Shown here piece after piece: positions 52,405 to 61,324 of a DNA stretch of 64,000 bases (the first letter of the stretch is position 1; each line of letters starts with the position of its first letter). The position numbers were made by a program, and so were the translations under genes. The notes beneath the pieces were generated by a model. That model had not been told where the DNA came from. It saw nothing but the letters and a program-made list of their open reading frames with translations, and ran no database searches. The DNA is from Salinivirgaceae bacterium (lineage in GTDB: Bacteria > Bacteroidota > Bacteroidia > Bacteroidales > SZUA-534), in contig JAFXQB010000011.1 of the NCBI GenBank assembly GCA_017527435.1, forward strand, positions 1 to 64,000, in the 5' to 3' direction.

Positions 52405-53682
52405 TTACAGATTTTGAAGGTCTTGACCGATGTCGCGGCGGAAGTAGGCGCCGTCGAATTTGATACCGCCGATGCTGCGGTACGACTTGTCGAGCGCAGG
52501 TTGGATGCCGTCGGCAAGCGATGTCACGGCCAGAACGCGTCCGCCGTCGGTGAGCACGCGGCCCGAGTCGGGTTTGGTGCCTGCGTGGAACACGGTGCTC
52601 TCGGTCACGCTGCCGAGCCCCGTAATCTCAAAGCCCTTCTTGTAACTCTCGGGGTATCCGCCCGAAACCATTACAACCGTGATGGCCGTCTGCGCCTTCA
52701 TTGTGGCCTTCGTTCCAGCCAGGCGGCGCTCGGCGGTGGCGGCCAGCAACTCAAGCAGGTCGCAGTCCAGTCGCGGAATGACGACTTCGGTTTCGGGGTC
52801 GCCCATACGCACGTTATACTCAATCACATACGGGTCGTTGCCGCATTTTATCAGGCCAAAGAAGATGAAGCCGCGGTAGTCGATGTTGTCGTCGTGCAGA
52901 CCGCGGATTGTGGGCTCAATGATGCGTGTGATGACTTTCTGCTTGAACTCGTCGGTGCAGAACGGAACGGGCGAAACGGCGCCCATACCGCCTGTGTTCA
53001 GGCCAGTGTCGTGCTCGCCAATGCGCTTGTAGTCTTTGGCTTCGGGCAGCAGAACATAGTCGCGGCCGTCGGTGAGCACAAAGAACGAGCACTCAATTCC
53101 CGACAGGAACTCTTCAATGACAACCTTTGCCGATGCGTCGCCAAACTGACCGTCGAGCATTGTCTCAAGGCTCTCTTGTGCTTCTTTCAAGTCGTTGATT
53201 ATCAGCACACCCTTGCCCGCTGCCAGACCGTCGGCCTTCAGAACGTAAGGCGCCTTCAGCGTCTCAAGGAAACGCTTGCCGTCGGCCACCGTGGCCTTTG
53301 TGAAACTGCGGTAGGCGGCCGTCGGGATGCCGTGCTTCTGCATAAACTGCTTGGCGAATTCCTTGCTGCCTTCCAACTGCGCGCCTTCGGCCGAAGCGCC
53401 CACCACGCCAACGTTCTTTGTGTCGGCGTTGGCGGCCAGAAAATCGGCGATGCCCTTCACCAGCGGCTCTTCGGGGCCCACAACCACAAGGTCGATGTTG
53501 TTCGACTTTACAAACTCGCCAATGGCCTGAAAATCAGTTACCTTGATAGGCACGTTGGTGCCCACGGCGGCTGTTCCAGCGTTGCCAGGCGCAATGAAGA
53601 GTTTTGTCAGTTTGGGGCTTTGCGCCACTTTCCACGCAATGGCGTGCTCACGGCCACCAGAGCCAATAATCAAGACGTTCAT
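52405..53682 (-). CDS. purD: Phosphoribosylamine-glycine ligase
   Basis: 425 residues, ATP-grasp enzyme. The N-terminal Rossmann part starts MNVLIIGSGGREHAIAWK. The ATP-grasp core has YVLKADGLAAGKGVLII and YRGFIFFGLIKCGNDPYVIE, with VRMGDPETEVVIPRL contacting metal. It joins glycine to phosphoribosylamine in purine synthesis. It is second in the kdsB-led operon, 2 bp after kdsB. Confidence 0.97.
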   Translation of the reverse strand: MNVLIIGSGGREHAIAWKVAQSPKLTKLFIAPGNAGTAAVGTNVPIKVTDFQAIGEFVKSNNIDLVVVGPEEPLVKGIADFLAANADTKNVGVVGASAEGAQLEGSKEFAKQFMQKHGIPTAAYRSFTKATVADGKRFLETLKAPYVLKADGLAAGKGVLIINDLKEAQESLETMLDGQFGDASAKVVIEEFLSGIECSFFVLTDGRDYVLLPEAKDYKRIGEHDTGLNTGGMGAVSPVPFCTDEFKQKVITRIIEPTIRGLHDDNIDYRGFIFFGLIKCGNDPYVIEYNVRMGDPETEVVIPRLDCDLLELLAATAERRLAGTKATMKAQTAITVVMVSGGYPESYKKGFEITGLGSVTESTVFHAGTKPDSGRVLTDGGRVLAVTSLADGIQPALDKSYRSIGGIKFDGAYFRRDIGQDLQNL

Positions 53683-53684
53683 AT

Positions 53685-54437
53685 CTATTTGTTTTTAAAT
53701 AATTTAAGAATTTGTTCAAGGTCTTCGGGGGTGTCAACCGACAGCCCTTCGTCGGTGGTGACGGCGGTCTGAATCTGATAGCCGTTCTCGAGCCAGCGCA
53801 ACTGCTCAAGCGACTCGGCCGACTCAAGGCTGCTCTTGCCCAACTTTGTGATTTCCAACAAGATGTCTTTGCGGTAGCCGTACATTCCAATGTGCTGCAG
53901 AAACGGGTGCTTGTGCAGCCACTCTTGGGGTTCGCTTCCGCGGATGTGCGGAATGGTCTGACGGCTGAACAGCAGCGCGCGGCCGTTCTTGTCCACCACC
54001 ACCTTCGGCTTGTTGGGGTTGAAGAGCGTCTGCTCGTCGTCGACGGGTTTCACAAGCGTGGCAATCTGCACGTTGCTGTCGTTGAACAAGTTAGCCAGCA
54101 GGTTGATTTGCTTTTCAGCGATGAACGGCTCGTCGCCCTGAATGTTGATGACCACGTCAACCGCCTGATGATAGTCCTGCTCGAACTTGAGCACTGCTTC
54201 AGCGCAGCGGTCGGTGCCGCTCGGGTGCTTGTCCGACGTCATAACAACCTTTCCGCCAAACGCCTGCACAGCGTCGTAGATGCGTTGGTCGTCAGTTGCC
54301 ACAACCACGTGCTCAAGCGCCTTCGACGCCTGCTCAAACACTCGCTGCACCATTGGCTTGCCCGCAATGTCGGCAAGCGGCTTGCCAGGAAACCGTGTGG
54401 AAGCGTATCGGGCGGGAATTATACCTAAAATGACCAT
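53685..54437 (-). CDS. kdsB: 3-deoxy-manno-octulosonate cytidylyltransferase
   Basis: 250 residues. The signature is IPARYASTRFPGKPLADIAG. It activates Kdo with CTP for lipid A core assembly. NIQGDEPFIAEKQINLL holds the magnesium-binding Asp. The C-terminal EQLRWLENGYQIQTAVT is characteristic. First gene of the operon with purD, with a -7 element 18 bp upstream. It indicates that the organism makes Kdo-containing LPS. Confidence 0.97.
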   Translation of the reverse strand: MVILGIIPARYASTRFPGKPLADIAGKPMVQRVFEQASKALEHVVVATDDQRIYDAVQAFGGKVVMTSDKHPSGTDRCAEAVLKFEQDYHQAVDVVINIQGDEPFIAEKQINLLANLFNDSNVQIATLVKPVDDEQTLFNPNKPKVVVDKNGRALLFSRQTIPHIRGSEPQEWLHKHPFLQHIGMYGYRKDILLEITKLGKSSLESAESLEQLRWLENGYQIQTAVTTDEGLSVDTPEDLEQILKLFKNK

Positions 54438-54454
54438 TATCTAAAATTTTGCGC

Positions 54455-54462
54455 CAAATTTA
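54455..54462 (-). promoter_or_regulatory. -7 element of the kdsB-purD-purM operon
   Basis: TAAATTTG on the minus strand matches TAnnTTTG exactly, 18 bp before the kdsB start codon. Confidence 0.55.
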
Positions 54463-54619
54463 CTAAATAGTTAGGGCGGGTTCAAAATTCGGCAAGGTTA
54501 TTTTTTATCTATGTTCAAAGTGTTGCAACTGTGCGGTTTTGCAACTGTCATAGCCGTCGAAAAAATCCCCATTCCCAATTTTTTTCCTTCACAGAGTATC
54601 ACCCAATCAAAAAATATTC

Positions 54620-54627
54620 TACCTTTA
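54620..54627 (+). promoter_or_regulatory. Possible promoter of the F-type ATPase operon
   Basis: TACCTTTA (seven of eight matches to TAnnTTTG) lies about 100 bp upstream of atpB, in a 288-bp gap between divergent operons. No clear -33 element is seen. Confidence 0.35.
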
Positions 54628-54725
54628 AAAGACGCTTTCGAGCGGAAAATTACGTAGTCGTTCCTGATTCGCCAAATAGGTGGTCTTTAAGCAACTACGC
54701 CAAACTTGAATATTATTTTGATGAT

Positions 54726-55814
54726 ATGGGACTTTTAAAATCATTGGTTGCAACGTGCCTTTTGTTGGCGGCAAACCCGATATTTGCGCAAGACACCATT
54801 ACGAATCAGACAGACACGGCGGCAGCCATTGCACCGTCAGAAAAAGGTTTCGACGCGGGCGAAGTCATAATGCACCACATAAAAGACTCGCACTCGTGGC
54901 ACTTCTACGACCGCTCGGCACCCGACGGCAGCGAGTCGGCAGTGGCCATTCCGCTACCTATTATATTATATAGCGACGGCCACCTTGACGTTTTTATGTC
55001 GTCGGCGTTTGACGAAGGCAAGAAGACCGTTGTGCGTGGCGGGGGCAGCCGTGAGTACATTCTGCACCACGACAAGATTTACTTTGCCGAGAACGGCCAA
55101 CTCAAGCACGACGAGCGCGGCGCCATTCTGAACGCCGCACCGCTCGACCTTTCCATAACCAAAAACGTGGCTTCGATGATGCTCTCGGCCATTCTGCTGC
55201 TCTGGATTTTCATTGCCACCGCGCGCGGCTACAAAAAATACGGCGAAGTGCCCACAGGCCTGCGCGGATTTACCGAGCCGCTCATTCTCTTTGTCAAAGA
55301 CGAGATTGCAGTGCCCAACCTGGGCGAGGCGCACTACCGCAAGTATCTGCCCTACCTGCTCACGCTCTTCTTCTTCATTTGGATAAACAATATGCTCGGC
55401 CTGCTGCCAATGGGCGCCAACCTGACAGGCAACACCGCAGTAACAATGCTGCTTGCCCTGTTCACATTCATAATCACCAACGTATCAGGCTCGAAGCACT
55501 ATTGGAAAGAGATTGTTTGGATGCCTGGCCCGCCCGTTCTGGTCAAGCCGATAATGACAGTGATTGAGTTGATTGGCCTGTTCACCAAGCCCTTCTCGCT
55601 AATGATTCGATTGTTCGCCAACATTACCGCAGGGCACATTATTGTATTGAGTTTCATTTCGCTGATATTCATATTCAAGAGCGTGCTGATTTCGCCCGTT
55701 TCCATTGTCTTTGTGCTGTTTATGGACGTTCTGGAGTTGCTCGTCGCAGCGCTGCAGGCCTACATTTTCACAATGCTGACGGCAATGTATATTGGTATGG
55801 CGGTGAAACATTGA
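54726..55814 (+). CDS. atpB: F-type ATP synthase subunit a with signal peptide and long periplasmic N-terminus
   Basis: 362 residues from ATG 54726 (MGLLKSLVATCLLLAANPIF); an open frame extends upstream but is not coding. It has a signal peptide and a periplasmic segment of about 130 residues before the membrane core, a form usual in Bacteroidetes. Six helices follow. The essential Arg is in FTKPFSLMIRLFANITAGH. It forms the ion half-channels against the c ring. A secreted protein gene separates it from atpE. Confidence 0.94.
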   Translation: MGLLKSLVATCLLLAANPIFAQDTITNQTDTAAAIAPSEKGFDAGEVIMHHIKDSHSWHFYDRSAPDGSESAVAIPLPIILYSDGHLDVFMSSAFDEGKKTVVRGGGSREYILHHDKIYFAENGQLKHDERGAILNAAPLDLSITKNVASMMLSAILLLWIFIATARGYKKYGEVPTGLRGFTEPLILFVKDEIAVPNLGEAHYRKYLPYLLTLFFFIWINNMLGLLPMGANLTGNTAVTMLLALFTFIITNVSGSKHYWKEIVWMPGPPVLVKPIMTVIELIGLFTKPFSLMIRLFANITAGHIIVLSFISLIFIFKSVLISPVSIVFVLFMDVLELLVAALQAYIFTMLTAMYIGMAVKH

Positions 55815-55862
55815 TTAGTTAGGAATTAGGATTTAGGAGTTAGAATTTTATAGTTAGAATTT
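55815..55862 (+). repeat. TTAGGA word tract after atpB stop
   Basis: Directly after the TGA stop: TTAGTTAGGAATTAGGATTT, AGGAGTTAGAATTTTATAGT, TAGAATT. Same orientation relative to the gene as the tracts after rseP, dxr, tsaD, the HEAT gene and atpD. Confidence 0.6.
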
Positions 55863-55886
55863 AATAATTAACAATTTAAGACAAAT

Positions 55887-55910
55887 GTAGGGACGTGGCG
55901 TGCCGCGTCC
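55887..55910. repeat. GGACGC hairpin, exact copy of the one at 24430
   Basis: In reverse complement this 24-bp unit is identical to 24430-24453, including the C-A mismatch in the stem and the CTAC tail. The two copies are 31 kb apart. Confidence 0.8.
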
Positions 55911-55946
55911 GTTATAGGATAAAATCGAGTTAAATCGGTTAGAAAA

Positions 55947-56471
55947 ATGAAAAAGATTCTGTTATCGGCGGTTATGGTTTTTGCAGGCACCCTGCTGTGG
56001 GCGCAGGCATTCACGGGTAATGCCGCTTTTGATTCTAAAATTAAAGCCGAAAGCCAAAAGTTGGACGACGGCGGTGTCGCATTAATCGACGAGGCAACAG
56101 AGACCGCCTTGCAGCGGGACGACGAGGAATTAGAAGTATCAACCAAATTATGGCCAAAGAATAAATTGACAGAGAATGTGGTGCTTCCGAAATTTTACAA
56201 TAAGGATGAGGTTGAGGCTTCGGTTTATATGACCACCAAACTTGAACTGACGTGGTTTTTTGCTTATGTTAGCAAGTGCGAGCGTGCCGATTTTGAGAAA
56301 TATATTGAGGAGTTGAAGACCGCAGGTTGGAATAACGATGTTTCATTGTCGCGTGGTGAGAACGTTTGGGTGTTCGATGCCCGAAACGAATCGGGGTTGA
56401 AAATGCACCTTTCACACGACAAAAAAGACAATTGGGTAAAAGTCCAGATTAATTCGAGAGACGAAGAATGA
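55947..56471 (+). CDS. Secreted protein of unknown function between atpB and atpE
   Basis: 174 residues. Signal peptide MKKILLSAVMVFAGTLLWAQ, then a mature acidic, mixed alpha/beta domain with DFEKYIEELKTAGWNNDVSL and GENVWVFDARNESGLKMHLS. I do not recognise the family; the pattern of a YIEELKTAGWN helix followed by strands resembles small ligand-binding or DUF4251/DUF6591-like periplasmic domains, which I cannot confirm. It splits two F0 subunit genes and is preceded by a TTAGGA tract and a GGACGC hairpin, which suggests insertion or rearrangement here. Gaps are 132 bp before and 36 bp after. Confidence 0.65.
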   Translation: MKKILLSAVMVFAGTLLWAQAFTGNAAFDSKIKAESQKLDDGGVALIDEATETALQRDDEELEVSTKLWPKNKLTENVVLPKFYNKDEVEASVYMTTKLELTWFFAYVSKCERADFEKYIEELKTAGWNNDVSLSRGENVWVFDARNESGLKMHLSHDKKDNWVKVQINSRDEE

Positions 56472-56507
56472 TAATTTGATTATACGTTTAATTAAAAATT
56501 AAATTTT

Positions 56508-56732
56508 ATGGAACCATTTTCAGTAGGTGCGGGTTTGGCAGTATTAGGTGCTGGTCTCGCAGTAATTGGTGCAGGTTTGGGTATCGGCCGTATCGGCGGT
56601 CAGGCAATGGACGCCATTGCCCGTCAGCCCGAGGCTGCTGGTCAGGTGCAAACCAATATGATTATCTCGGCAGCATTGGTTGAGGGTTGCGCACTGTTCG
56701 CAATCGTTGTATCACTGCTTGCTTCGTTGTAA
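56508..56732 (+). CDS. atpE: F-type ATP synthase subunit c
   Basis: 74 residues, two helices with the polar loop ARQPEAAGQ. The proton-binding carboxylate is Glu59 in AALVEGCALF. The Na+-type ligands are missing: Ile26 stands where Na+ rings have Gln32, and Gly60 where they have Ser66. The ring should be H+-specific. This contrasts with the V-type K subunit at 35614. Confidence 0.95.
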   Translation: MEPFSVGAGLAVLGAGLAVIGAGLGIGRIGGQAMDAIARQPEAAGQVQTNMIISAALVEGCALFAIVVSLLASL

Positions 56733-56817
56733 TCTGCAAACACCAAAAACAACTAAATGCCACTTGCAGCGATTGGCTGCAAGGGCATTTTAAAAAGGAA
56801 ACTAAAAACGAAACAAT

Positions 56818-57312
56818 ATGGATTTAGTAACCCCACAAATCGGATTGCTTTTCTGGACCGTCCTAATCTTCCTGGTGCTGGTCTTCCTGCTTGCGAAATT
56901 CGCATGGAAGCCAATCCTGAAAATGGTTGAGGAGCGGACAAAGAACATTGAGGACGCGCTCAACTCGGCCGAGAACGCCAAAAAGGAAATGGCTGGTCTG
57001 AAGGCTGAAAACGAGCAGATTATGAAAGAAGCGCGCGCCGAACGCGACAAAATCGTGCGCGAGGCCCGCGAAATGAAGGACAAGATTATCGAGGAGTCGA
57101 AAGAGACGGCCAAGGCCGAAGCCGACAAGATTCTGGCACAGGCCCGCAAACTCATCGACGACGAGAAGCGCGCCGCAATGAACGAGTTGAAGGACCAAGT
57201 GGCTTCGCTCTCAATTGAGATTGCCGAGAAAATCCTGACAAAGGAACTTTCCGACAAGAAGAAACAGGCCGAACTCATCGACGACATTCTGCAACAATCA
57301 AACCTGAACTGA
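56818..57312 (+). CDS. atpF: F-type ATP synthase subunit b
   Basis: 164 residues. One N-terminal membrane helix (LLFWTVLIFLVLVFLLAKFA) followed by a long charged coiled coil (AENEQIMKEARAERDKIVRE). It is the peripheral stalk joining F0 to the head. It is followed by atpH after one base. Confidence 0.95.
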   Translation: MDLVTPQIGLLFWTVLIFLVLVFLLAKFAWKPILKMVEERTKNIEDALNSAENAKKEMAGLKAENEQIMKEARAERDKIVREAREMKDKIIEESKETAKAEADKILAQARKLIDDEKRAAMNELKDQVASLSIEIAEKILTKELSDKKKQAELIDDILQQSNLN

Positions 57313-57313
57313 T

Positions 57314-57859
57314 ATGGACCAAAGCAGAATAGCCGTCAGATACGCCAAGGCACTCTTTGAACTGGCACAGGAGAAGAAACTGGTGGAGCGCGTGAAAGCC
57401 GACACCGACCTTGTGGCTCAAGTGTGCGCCCTGCCCGAAATGGTGCAACTGGCCGAAAGCCCCGTTATCAAGCCGTCGGCAAAGGCAAAGGCGTTCGACA
57501 AGATTTTCAGCGGCAAGGTTGACGCGCTGACACTCGCATTTCTGCAAATGGTGGTGGCTAACCGCCGCGAGCGCTACATTGGCGCAATGTGCCGCAATTT
57601 TGCGAGCCGATTCTACGATTACGCCAACATCCGCCAAGTGCACATCACCACGGCCGCGCCCATCGACGAAAAGACGACCGAACGCCTGCGGAAGGCCATT
57701 GCCGAAATGTGCAAGTCGGAGGTGGAAATGACAGCGTCGGAGGACCCGAGCCTGATTGGCGGTTTCGTGCTTCGCATCGGCGACCAACAGTTGGACGCAA
57801 GCGTCAGTTCGAAACTGAACAACCTGAAACAGAAATTTACTCAAACATCGATTAATTAG
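57314..57859 (+). CDS. atpH: F-type ATP synthase subunit delta
   Basis: 181 residues. N-terminal helical domain ([19 protein letters not shown], here [20 protein letters not shown]) and C-terminal [20 protein letters not shown], the family signature. It caps the stalk at the alpha-beta head. The start lies one base after atpF. Confidence 0.95.
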   Translation: MDQSRIAVRYAKALFELAQEKKLVERVKADTDLVAQVCALPEMVQLAESPVIKPSAKAKAFDKIFSGKVDALTLAFLQMVVANRRERYIGAMCRNFASRFYDYANIRQVHITTAAPIDEKTTERLRKAIAEMCKSEVEMTASEDPSLIGGFVLRIGDQQLDASVSSKLNNLKQKFTQTSIN

Positions 57860-57876
57860 ATAAAAACCAAAATATT

Positions 57877-59481
57877 ATGGCAGATATCAAACCATCGGAA
57901 ATATCATCGGTTCTGAAGCAGCAACTTGAGGGCTTCAAATCGGCAAACGAATTTGACGAGGTGGGCACCGTGCTGACCATCGGCGACGGCATCGCCCGCA
58001 TCTACGGGCTGTCGAACGCACAGTCGAACGAACTTATCGAGTTCGAGAACGGCGTGAAGGGCATTGTGCAGAACCTTGAGGAGGACAACGTGGGCGCCGT
58101 TTTGCTGGGCCCGTCGGAGGGAATCAAGGAGGGCGACACCGTGAAGCGCACCCGCCGCATCGCGTCTATCAACGTGGGCGAGGGGCTGCTGGGCCGCATC
58201 ATCAACACCATTGGCGAGCCTATCGACGGCAAGGGCCCCATCACTGGCAAACTCTACGAAATGCCGCTGGAGCGCAAGGCGCCTGGCGTTCTGTTCCGTC
58301 AGCCTGTGAAAGAGCCGCTGCAGACGGGCCTGAAACCTGTTGACGCTATGACGCCAATCGGCCGCGGACAGCGCGAACTTATCATCGGCGACCGTCAGAC
58401 AGGAAAAACGGCCATCGCCATCGACACCATCATCAACCAAAAGAGTTTCTACGACGCTGGAAAACCCGTTTACTGCATCTACGTGGCAATCGGGCAGAAG
58501 GGCAGCACCGTGGCCAACATCGCCAAAACGCTTGAGCGTCACGGCGCAATGGCCTATACAATAATTGTTTCGGCAACGGCTTCGGACCCTGCCGCAATGC
58601 AGTTCAACGCACCGTTTGCGGGCGCCGCCATTGGCGAGTTCTTCCGCGACACTGGCCGTCCTGCGCTGGTTGTGTACGACGACCTTTCGAAACAGGCCGT
58701 GTCGTATCGTGAGGTGTCGCTGCTGCTTCGTCGTCCGCCTGGCCGCGAGGCTTACCCTGGCGACGTCTTCTATCTGCACAGCCGTCTGCTGGAGCGTGCC
58801 GCGAAAATCATTGAGAGCGACGAGGTTGCGCGCCAAATGAACGACCTTCCGCCTGTGCTGAAGGACGCCAAGGACGAGAACGGCGAGCCGCTTGTGAAGG
58901 GTGGAGGCTCACTCACCGCGCTGCCAATCATTGAGACGCAGGCAGGCGACGTTTCGGCCTACATCCCGACAAACGTTATCTCAATCACCGACGGACAGAT
59001 TTACCTTGAGTCGGACCTGTTCAACTCGGGCATCCGCCCTGCCATCAACGTGGGTATCTCGGTATCGCGTGTGGGTGGTAACGCGCAGATTAAGAGTATG
59101 AAGAAGGTGGCTGGTACGCTGAAAATCGACCAAGCGCAGTTCCGTGAGTTGGAGGCGTTCTCGAAATTCGGCTCTGACCTTGACGCCGCCACAAAGGCCG
59201 TGCTCGACAAGGGCCGCAAGAACGTTGAGATTCTGAAGCAGGGACAGTACGCCCCAATGCCCGTGGAGAAGCAGATTGCCATCATCTACTGCGGCGTGAA
59301 GGGCTTGCTTGCCGACGTACCAATCAACAAAGTGCGCGATTTTGAGGCCGATTTCCTTGAGACAATGGAACTGAAGCACCGCGACACGCTTGACGAACTG
59401 AAGGCGGGCACATTGACCGAGAACGCTGAAAACGTTATAAAAGAGACAGTTAAAGAAGTATCGGCTAAATACGCAAACTAA
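57877..59481 (+). CDS. atpA: F-type ATP synthase subunit alpha
   Basis: 534 residues. P-loop [15 protein letters not shown]; non-catalytic nucleotide site. The start [20 protein letters not shown] and the segments [16 protein letters not shown] and [16 protein letters not shown] are typical. It forms the head with beta. It is followed by atpG at 12 bp. Confidence 0.98.
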   Translation: MADIKPSEISSVLKQQLEGFKSANEFDEVGTVLTIGDGIARIYGLSNAQSNELIEFENGVKGIVQNLEEDNVGAVLLGPSEGIKEGDTVKRTRRIASINVGEGLLGRIINTIGEPIDGKGPITGKLYEMPLERKAPGVLFRQPVKEPLQTGLKPVDAMTPIGRGQRELIIGDRQTGKTAIAIDTIINQKSFYDAGKPVYCIYVAIGQKGSTVANIAKTLERHGAMAYTIIVSATASDPAAMQFNAPFAGAAIGEFFRDTGRPALVVYDDLSKQAVSYREVSLLLRRPPGREAYPGDVFYLHSRLLERAAKIIESDEVARQMNDLPPVLKDAKDENGEPLVKGGGSLTALPIIETQAGDVSAYIPTNVISITDGQIYLESDLFNSGIRPAINVGISVSRVGGNAQIKSMKKVAGTLKIDQAQFRELEAFSKFGSDLDAATKAVLDKGRKNVEILKQGQYAPMPVEKQIAIIYCGVKGLLADVPINKVRDFEADFLETMELKHRDTLDELKAGTLTENAENVIKETVKEVSAKYAN

Positions 59482-59493
59482 AAGTAAAACGCT

Positions 59494-60369
59494 ATGGCAA
59501 ACCTGAAGGAAATCAGGCAAAGAATTGCTTCGGTGCAGACCACGCGGCAGGTCACAAGTGCTATGAAACTTGTGTCGGCGGCCAAACTGCGCAAGGCTCA
59601 AGACGCCGTTATCAAACTTCGGCCTTTTGCCAACAAACTGGCCGAAATACTGGCGAACCTGTCGGAGACGCTGAACGAGTCGGGTGAGTGCGCCTTCACC
59701 AAAGGCCACGGCGACGGCACCCGCCTGCTGGTGGTTGCCATCAACTCGAACCGCGGCTTGTGCGGCGCGTTCAACGCGAATGTGAACAAGGCTATCAATC
59801 AGGTGATTGCAGAGCAACGGGCGCAGGGACTCACCAACGCCGACGTGATTGCAATCGGCAAGAACGCCTTTGAGTTCGCCAAACGCAGCAAACTTGAGGT
59901 GACGGAGTTCAACGAGTTGTACTCGACACTCGACTTTGCCCACGCCCTGCCCATCATCGACCAAATAATGGGCGACTTTGCCGCAGGCAAGTACGACAAG
60001 GTGGTGCTGGTTTACAACTTCTTCAAGAACGCATCGACGCAGGTGGTGACCACCGAGCAATTGCTGCCGATTGTGCCCGCAGCCGAGGCTGGAGGCAGAA
60101 ACACGGCCACAAACTACATTTTCGAGCCGTCGGAGGAGAGCCTGGTGGAGAAGATTCTGCCAATGTCGCTGCGAATGCAGTTCTACAAGGCCGTACTCAA
60201 CTCGTACGCCGCAGAGCACGCCGCGCGAATGACAGCAATGCACAAGGCCACCGACAACGCAACCGAACTGCTGCGCACACTCAACCTGCAGTACAACAAG
60301 GCGCGTCAGGCGGCCATCACCAACGAGATTACTGAAATTGTGGGCGGCGCCGACGCTCTTAAAGATTAA
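59494..60369 (+). CDS. atpG: F-type ATP synthase subunit gamma
   Basis: 291 residues. MANLKEIRQRIASVQTTRQV opens the shaft helix; SNRGLCGAFNANVNK is the conserved Rossmann-like core; the C-terminal helix ends QYNKARQAAITNEITEIVGG. It is the rotating central shaft. In most operons atpD would follow, but here an epimerase gene starts 10 bp downstream. Confidence 0.97.
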   Translation: MANLKEIRQRIASVQTTRQVTSAMKLVSAAKLRKAQDAVIKLRPFANKLAEILANLSETLNESGECAFTKGHGDGTRLLVVAINSNRGLCGAFNANVNKAINQVIAEQRAQGLTNADVIAIGKNAFEFAKRSKLEVTEFNELYSTLDFAHALPIIDQIMGDFAAGKYDKVVLVYNFFKNASTQVVTTEQLLPIVPAAEAGGRNTATNYIFEPSEESLVEKILPMSLRMQFYKAVLNSYAAEHAARMTAMHKATDNATELLRTLNLQYNKARQAAITNEITEIVGGADALKD

Positions 60370-60379
60370 TTGACAGAGA

Positions 60380-61324
60380 ATGAATAAGATATTAGTGACA
60401 GGAGGAGCGGGATTCATCGGGAGCGCGTTGGCTGAAAAGTTGATTAGCAACCCCGACAACTATGTTGTGATTGTCGATAATCTTTCGACAGGCAACATCG
60501 GCAAACTGCCCAACCTGCCAAAAACCAACTGGAGGTTCATCAAGTGCGACGTGAACGACTACACGGAGATTGCACCCGTTATGACAACCTATCAGTTCGA
60601 CTATGTGTTCCACTTTGCAGCCGTGGTGGGCGTTCTGCGCACGCAGCAATACCCCGTGAGCGTGCTGCGCGACATCGACGGAATCAAGAACGTGCTGTCG
60701 CTCTCGAAGAACACAACCGTGAAGAGGGTGTTTTTCTCATCGTCGTCGGAGATTTACGGCGACCCTGTGGAAATGCCGCAGAACGTTTACACAACGCCGC
60801 TCAACAGCCGTCTGCCCTACGCGGTGGTGAAGAACATCGGCGAGGCCTTCCTGCGCTCTTACAAACAGGAGTACGACCTTGACTACACCATTTTCCGATT
60901 CTTCAACACCTACGGGCCCAAGCAGAGCCGCGATTTTGTCATCAGCAAGTTTATGCTTGCCGCGCTCAACAACCGCGACATCACCATCTACGGCGACGGC
61001 CTGCAGACACGCACCTTCTGCTACATCGACGATAACATCGACACCTGTCTGACAGCCTTTTACGAGAACAAGGTGGTGAACGGGGTGATAAACATCGGCG
61101 GAAACCGCGAGGTGACAATCAAGGAGTTGGCGGAGATAATCATCCGCGAGACGGGCTCGAAATCGAAAATTGTGCACGTTGACCCGCTCAAAGAGGGCGA
61201 TATGCGCCGCCGCCAACCCGACAACTCGGATATGAAGGCGCTGCTCAACCGTCCGCTCATCAAGGTTGACGAGGGCATACGCAAGATAATTGAAAAAGGA
61301 CTTTTTGAACTGAACATTCAATAA
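60380..61324 (+). CDS. NAD-dependent epimerase/dehydratase
   Basis: 314 residues, extended SDR family. NAD site TGGAGFIGSALAEKL; the catalytic Ser-Tyr-Lys is SSSEIYG and PYAVVKNIGEAF. RRRQPDNSDMKALL and TFCYIDDNIDTCL are family-typical. Likely acts on a nucleotide-activated sugar; the exact substrate is not readable. It overlaps the prenyl synthase start by one base (TAATG). Between atpG and atpD it is an unusual tenant. Confidence 0.92.
   Translation: MNKILVTGGAGFIGSALAEKLISNPDNYVVIVDNLSTGNIGKLPNLPKTNWRFIKCDVNDYTEIAPVMTTYQFDYVFHFAAVVGVLRTQQYPVSVLRDIDGIKNVLSLSKNTTVKRVFFSSSSEIYGDPVEMPQNVYTTPLNSRLPYAVVKNIGEAFLRSYKQEYDLDYTIFRFFNTYGPKQSRDFVISKFMLAALNNRDITIYGDGLQTRTFCYIDDNIDTCLTAFYENKVVNGVINIGGNREVTIKELAEIIIRETGSKSKIVHVDPLKEGDMRRRQPDNSDMKALLNRPLIKVDEGIRKIIEKGLFELNIQ

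Noticed and set aside
52414..53772. 452-codon open frame on the plus strand over purD
   Set aside because: Antisense shadow of purD and kdsB; composition is typical of reverse-complement translation (many His, Val, Arg) with no motif.
58981..60459. 492-codon open frame on the minus strand across atpA/atpG
   Set aside because: Spans two genuine genes in antisense; no recognisable domain.
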